The translations under genes and the position numbers were made by a program. The notes beneath the pieces were generated by a model. It saw nothing but the letters and a program-made list of their open reading frames with translations, made no database searches and was not told the DNA's origin. Shown here one piece after another: positions 63,492-64,000 of a stretch of DNA of 64,000 nt (its first letter is position 1; every line of letters begins with the position of its first letter). Origin of the DNA: Flammeovirga sp. SJP92 (GTDB taxonomy: Bacteria > Bacteroidota > Bacteroidia > Cytophagales > Flammeovirgaceae); assembly GCF_001583495.1 (NCBI RefSeq), contig NZ_LQAQ01000093.1, positions 248,001 to 312,000 on the forward strand. Direction: 5' to 3'.

Positions 63492-64000
63492 AAGTTTGTA
63501 GATTGTGATTCTTGATTAATAAATTCGTGAAGGTAGTGGTCCAGTAATTTGACACCATCTGGAGTGGCAATACCTCTAATAAAGTGTTTGAATAATTCCA
63601 CTTGAACTTTTGCAACTGGAAACCGGTCATGCGGGAATACTGAAGTATCAAAAGCTACTTCTACTTGCCACATTCTCATTAATACTAACATCTCGACGTC
63701 AATATCATTATAGAAATGTCCTTCTGAACTTCCTTGCTTGATAATGGATATTAAAGTTTCATGAAAGCATCCTTCTTTATGGCATTCGTATTTATCCCAA
63801 ACTTCAGGATAAAACTTCTTCAAATCCATAAAAACTGAAGGGTTAATCGCACGCATTCTTTCATAAAAGAAGTAAAAGATTTTGGCCATTTTGAAAACAC
63901 CATCCTGGTCCAGCTTCCCAACTTCCTCTATAAATTTTGAATCCTCTTCCATGTAAAAAGAAAGAGTAAATTCGATGAGTTCTTTTTTGTTTCTAAAGAC
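63488..64000 (-). CDS. TetR family transcriptional regulator (5' end outside window)
   Basis: Translation of the minus strand is open from 64000 and gives 171 residues; the DNA-binding N-terminus is beyond the window. The visible start VFRNKKELIEFTLSFYMEEDS matches the end of a TetR helix-turn-helix (the F-x-N/S-K-x-x-L signature). The remaining helical domain is the ligand-binding part. It is the first gene of a tetR-tolC-adaptor-pump operon and probably controls it. An internal ATG at 63952 should not be taken as the true start. Confidence 0.88.
   Translation of the reverse strand, partial: VFRNKKELIEFTLSFYMEEDSKFIEEVGKLDQDGVFKMAKIFYFFYERMRAINPSVFMDLKKFYPEVWDKYECHKEGCFHETLISIIKQGSSEGHFYNDIDVEMLVLMRMWQVEVAFDTSVFPHDRFPVAKVQVELFKHFIRGIATPDGVKLLDHYLHEFINQESQSTNL

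Overview
The window reads as a chromosomal segment of an AT-rich marine Bacteroidota, probably order Cytophagales and close to Flammeovirgaceae. The clues are a type IX secretion (T9SS) peptidase of the PorU kind, a GldB-like gliding lipoprotein, WG-repeat and DUF4254 proteins, the rpsU-xerC-hpf and rsfS-ftsH gene orders, TAnnTTTG-type promoter boxes, weak Shine-Dalgarno sites and a NhaD-like sodium/proton antiporter. The genus is inference. Almost all of the window is ordinary core genome; the only intact mobile element is one IS3-family copy.

Layout. 1-10.5 kb: recG (cut by the window start), a very long C25 peptidase related to PorU, and two convergent multi-pass membrane proteins whose 3' ends overlap. 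10.5-17.2 kb: a TPR/GAF/SpoIIE phosphatase, a PBP4-type peptidase, phoH and a rhomboid protease. 17.4-20.5 kb: a two-TM potassium channel with an RCK-like tail, then rpsU, xerC and hpf. 20.5-20.8 kb is gene-free and unusually rich in inverted repeats. 20.8-29.5 kb: GldB-like lipoprotein, NhaD-like antiporter, WG-repeat protein, LolC/E-like permease and an M20 amidohydrolase. 29.7-33.7 kb: grpE-dnaJ, a thioesterase, a BrkB-family protein, tRNA-Ser and a PspC protein. 33.7-42.3 kb: acyl-CoA dehydrogenase, M28 peptidase, an RlmB-type methyltransferase, DUF4254, a GT9 glycosyltransferase, a TRIC channel, a DUF2141 protein, a small Cys-rich membrane protein and an SLC45-like transporter. 42.3-43.8 kb: the IS3 element. 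44.1-46.9 kb: a sensor-like protein without an output domain and a TPR/SH3 protein. 47-48 kb: a ten-gene tRNA array. 48-57 kb: a tiny secreted protein with a T9SS-CTD-like tail, a MarR regulator, ftsH-rsfS, birA, a retropepsin-PDZ protein, uridine kinase, a TrkA-type protein and an SDR epimerase. 57.4-64 kb: a tetR-tolC-mfp-rnd efflux operon, with tetR cut by the window end.

The most unusual locus is the tRNA array at 46987-47991. It holds nine almost identical tRNA-Lys(UUU) genes and one tRNA-Leu(GAG). Six consecutive tRNA-Lys copies, in a 102-bp tandem repeat, carry U instead of the near-universal purine at position 37. That change should prevent t6A37 modification and alters the anticodon loop. 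Other non-coding signals worth a look are the nested inverted repeats at 20575-20722, a minus-strand terminator at about 54150 that implies a small RNA or an attenuated leader, and a dispersed inverted repeat built on AAGTACTAAG.

How the genes work together: the T9SS peptidase, GldB-like protein and CTD-like protein fit a gliding or secreting Bacteroidota. FtsH, GrpE-DnaJ, RsfS and HPF form a protein-quality and ribosome-hibernation set. NhaD, the K+ channel, the TrkA-type protein and TRIC point to active ion homeostasis, as expected in sea water. The efflux operon has its own TetR regulator.
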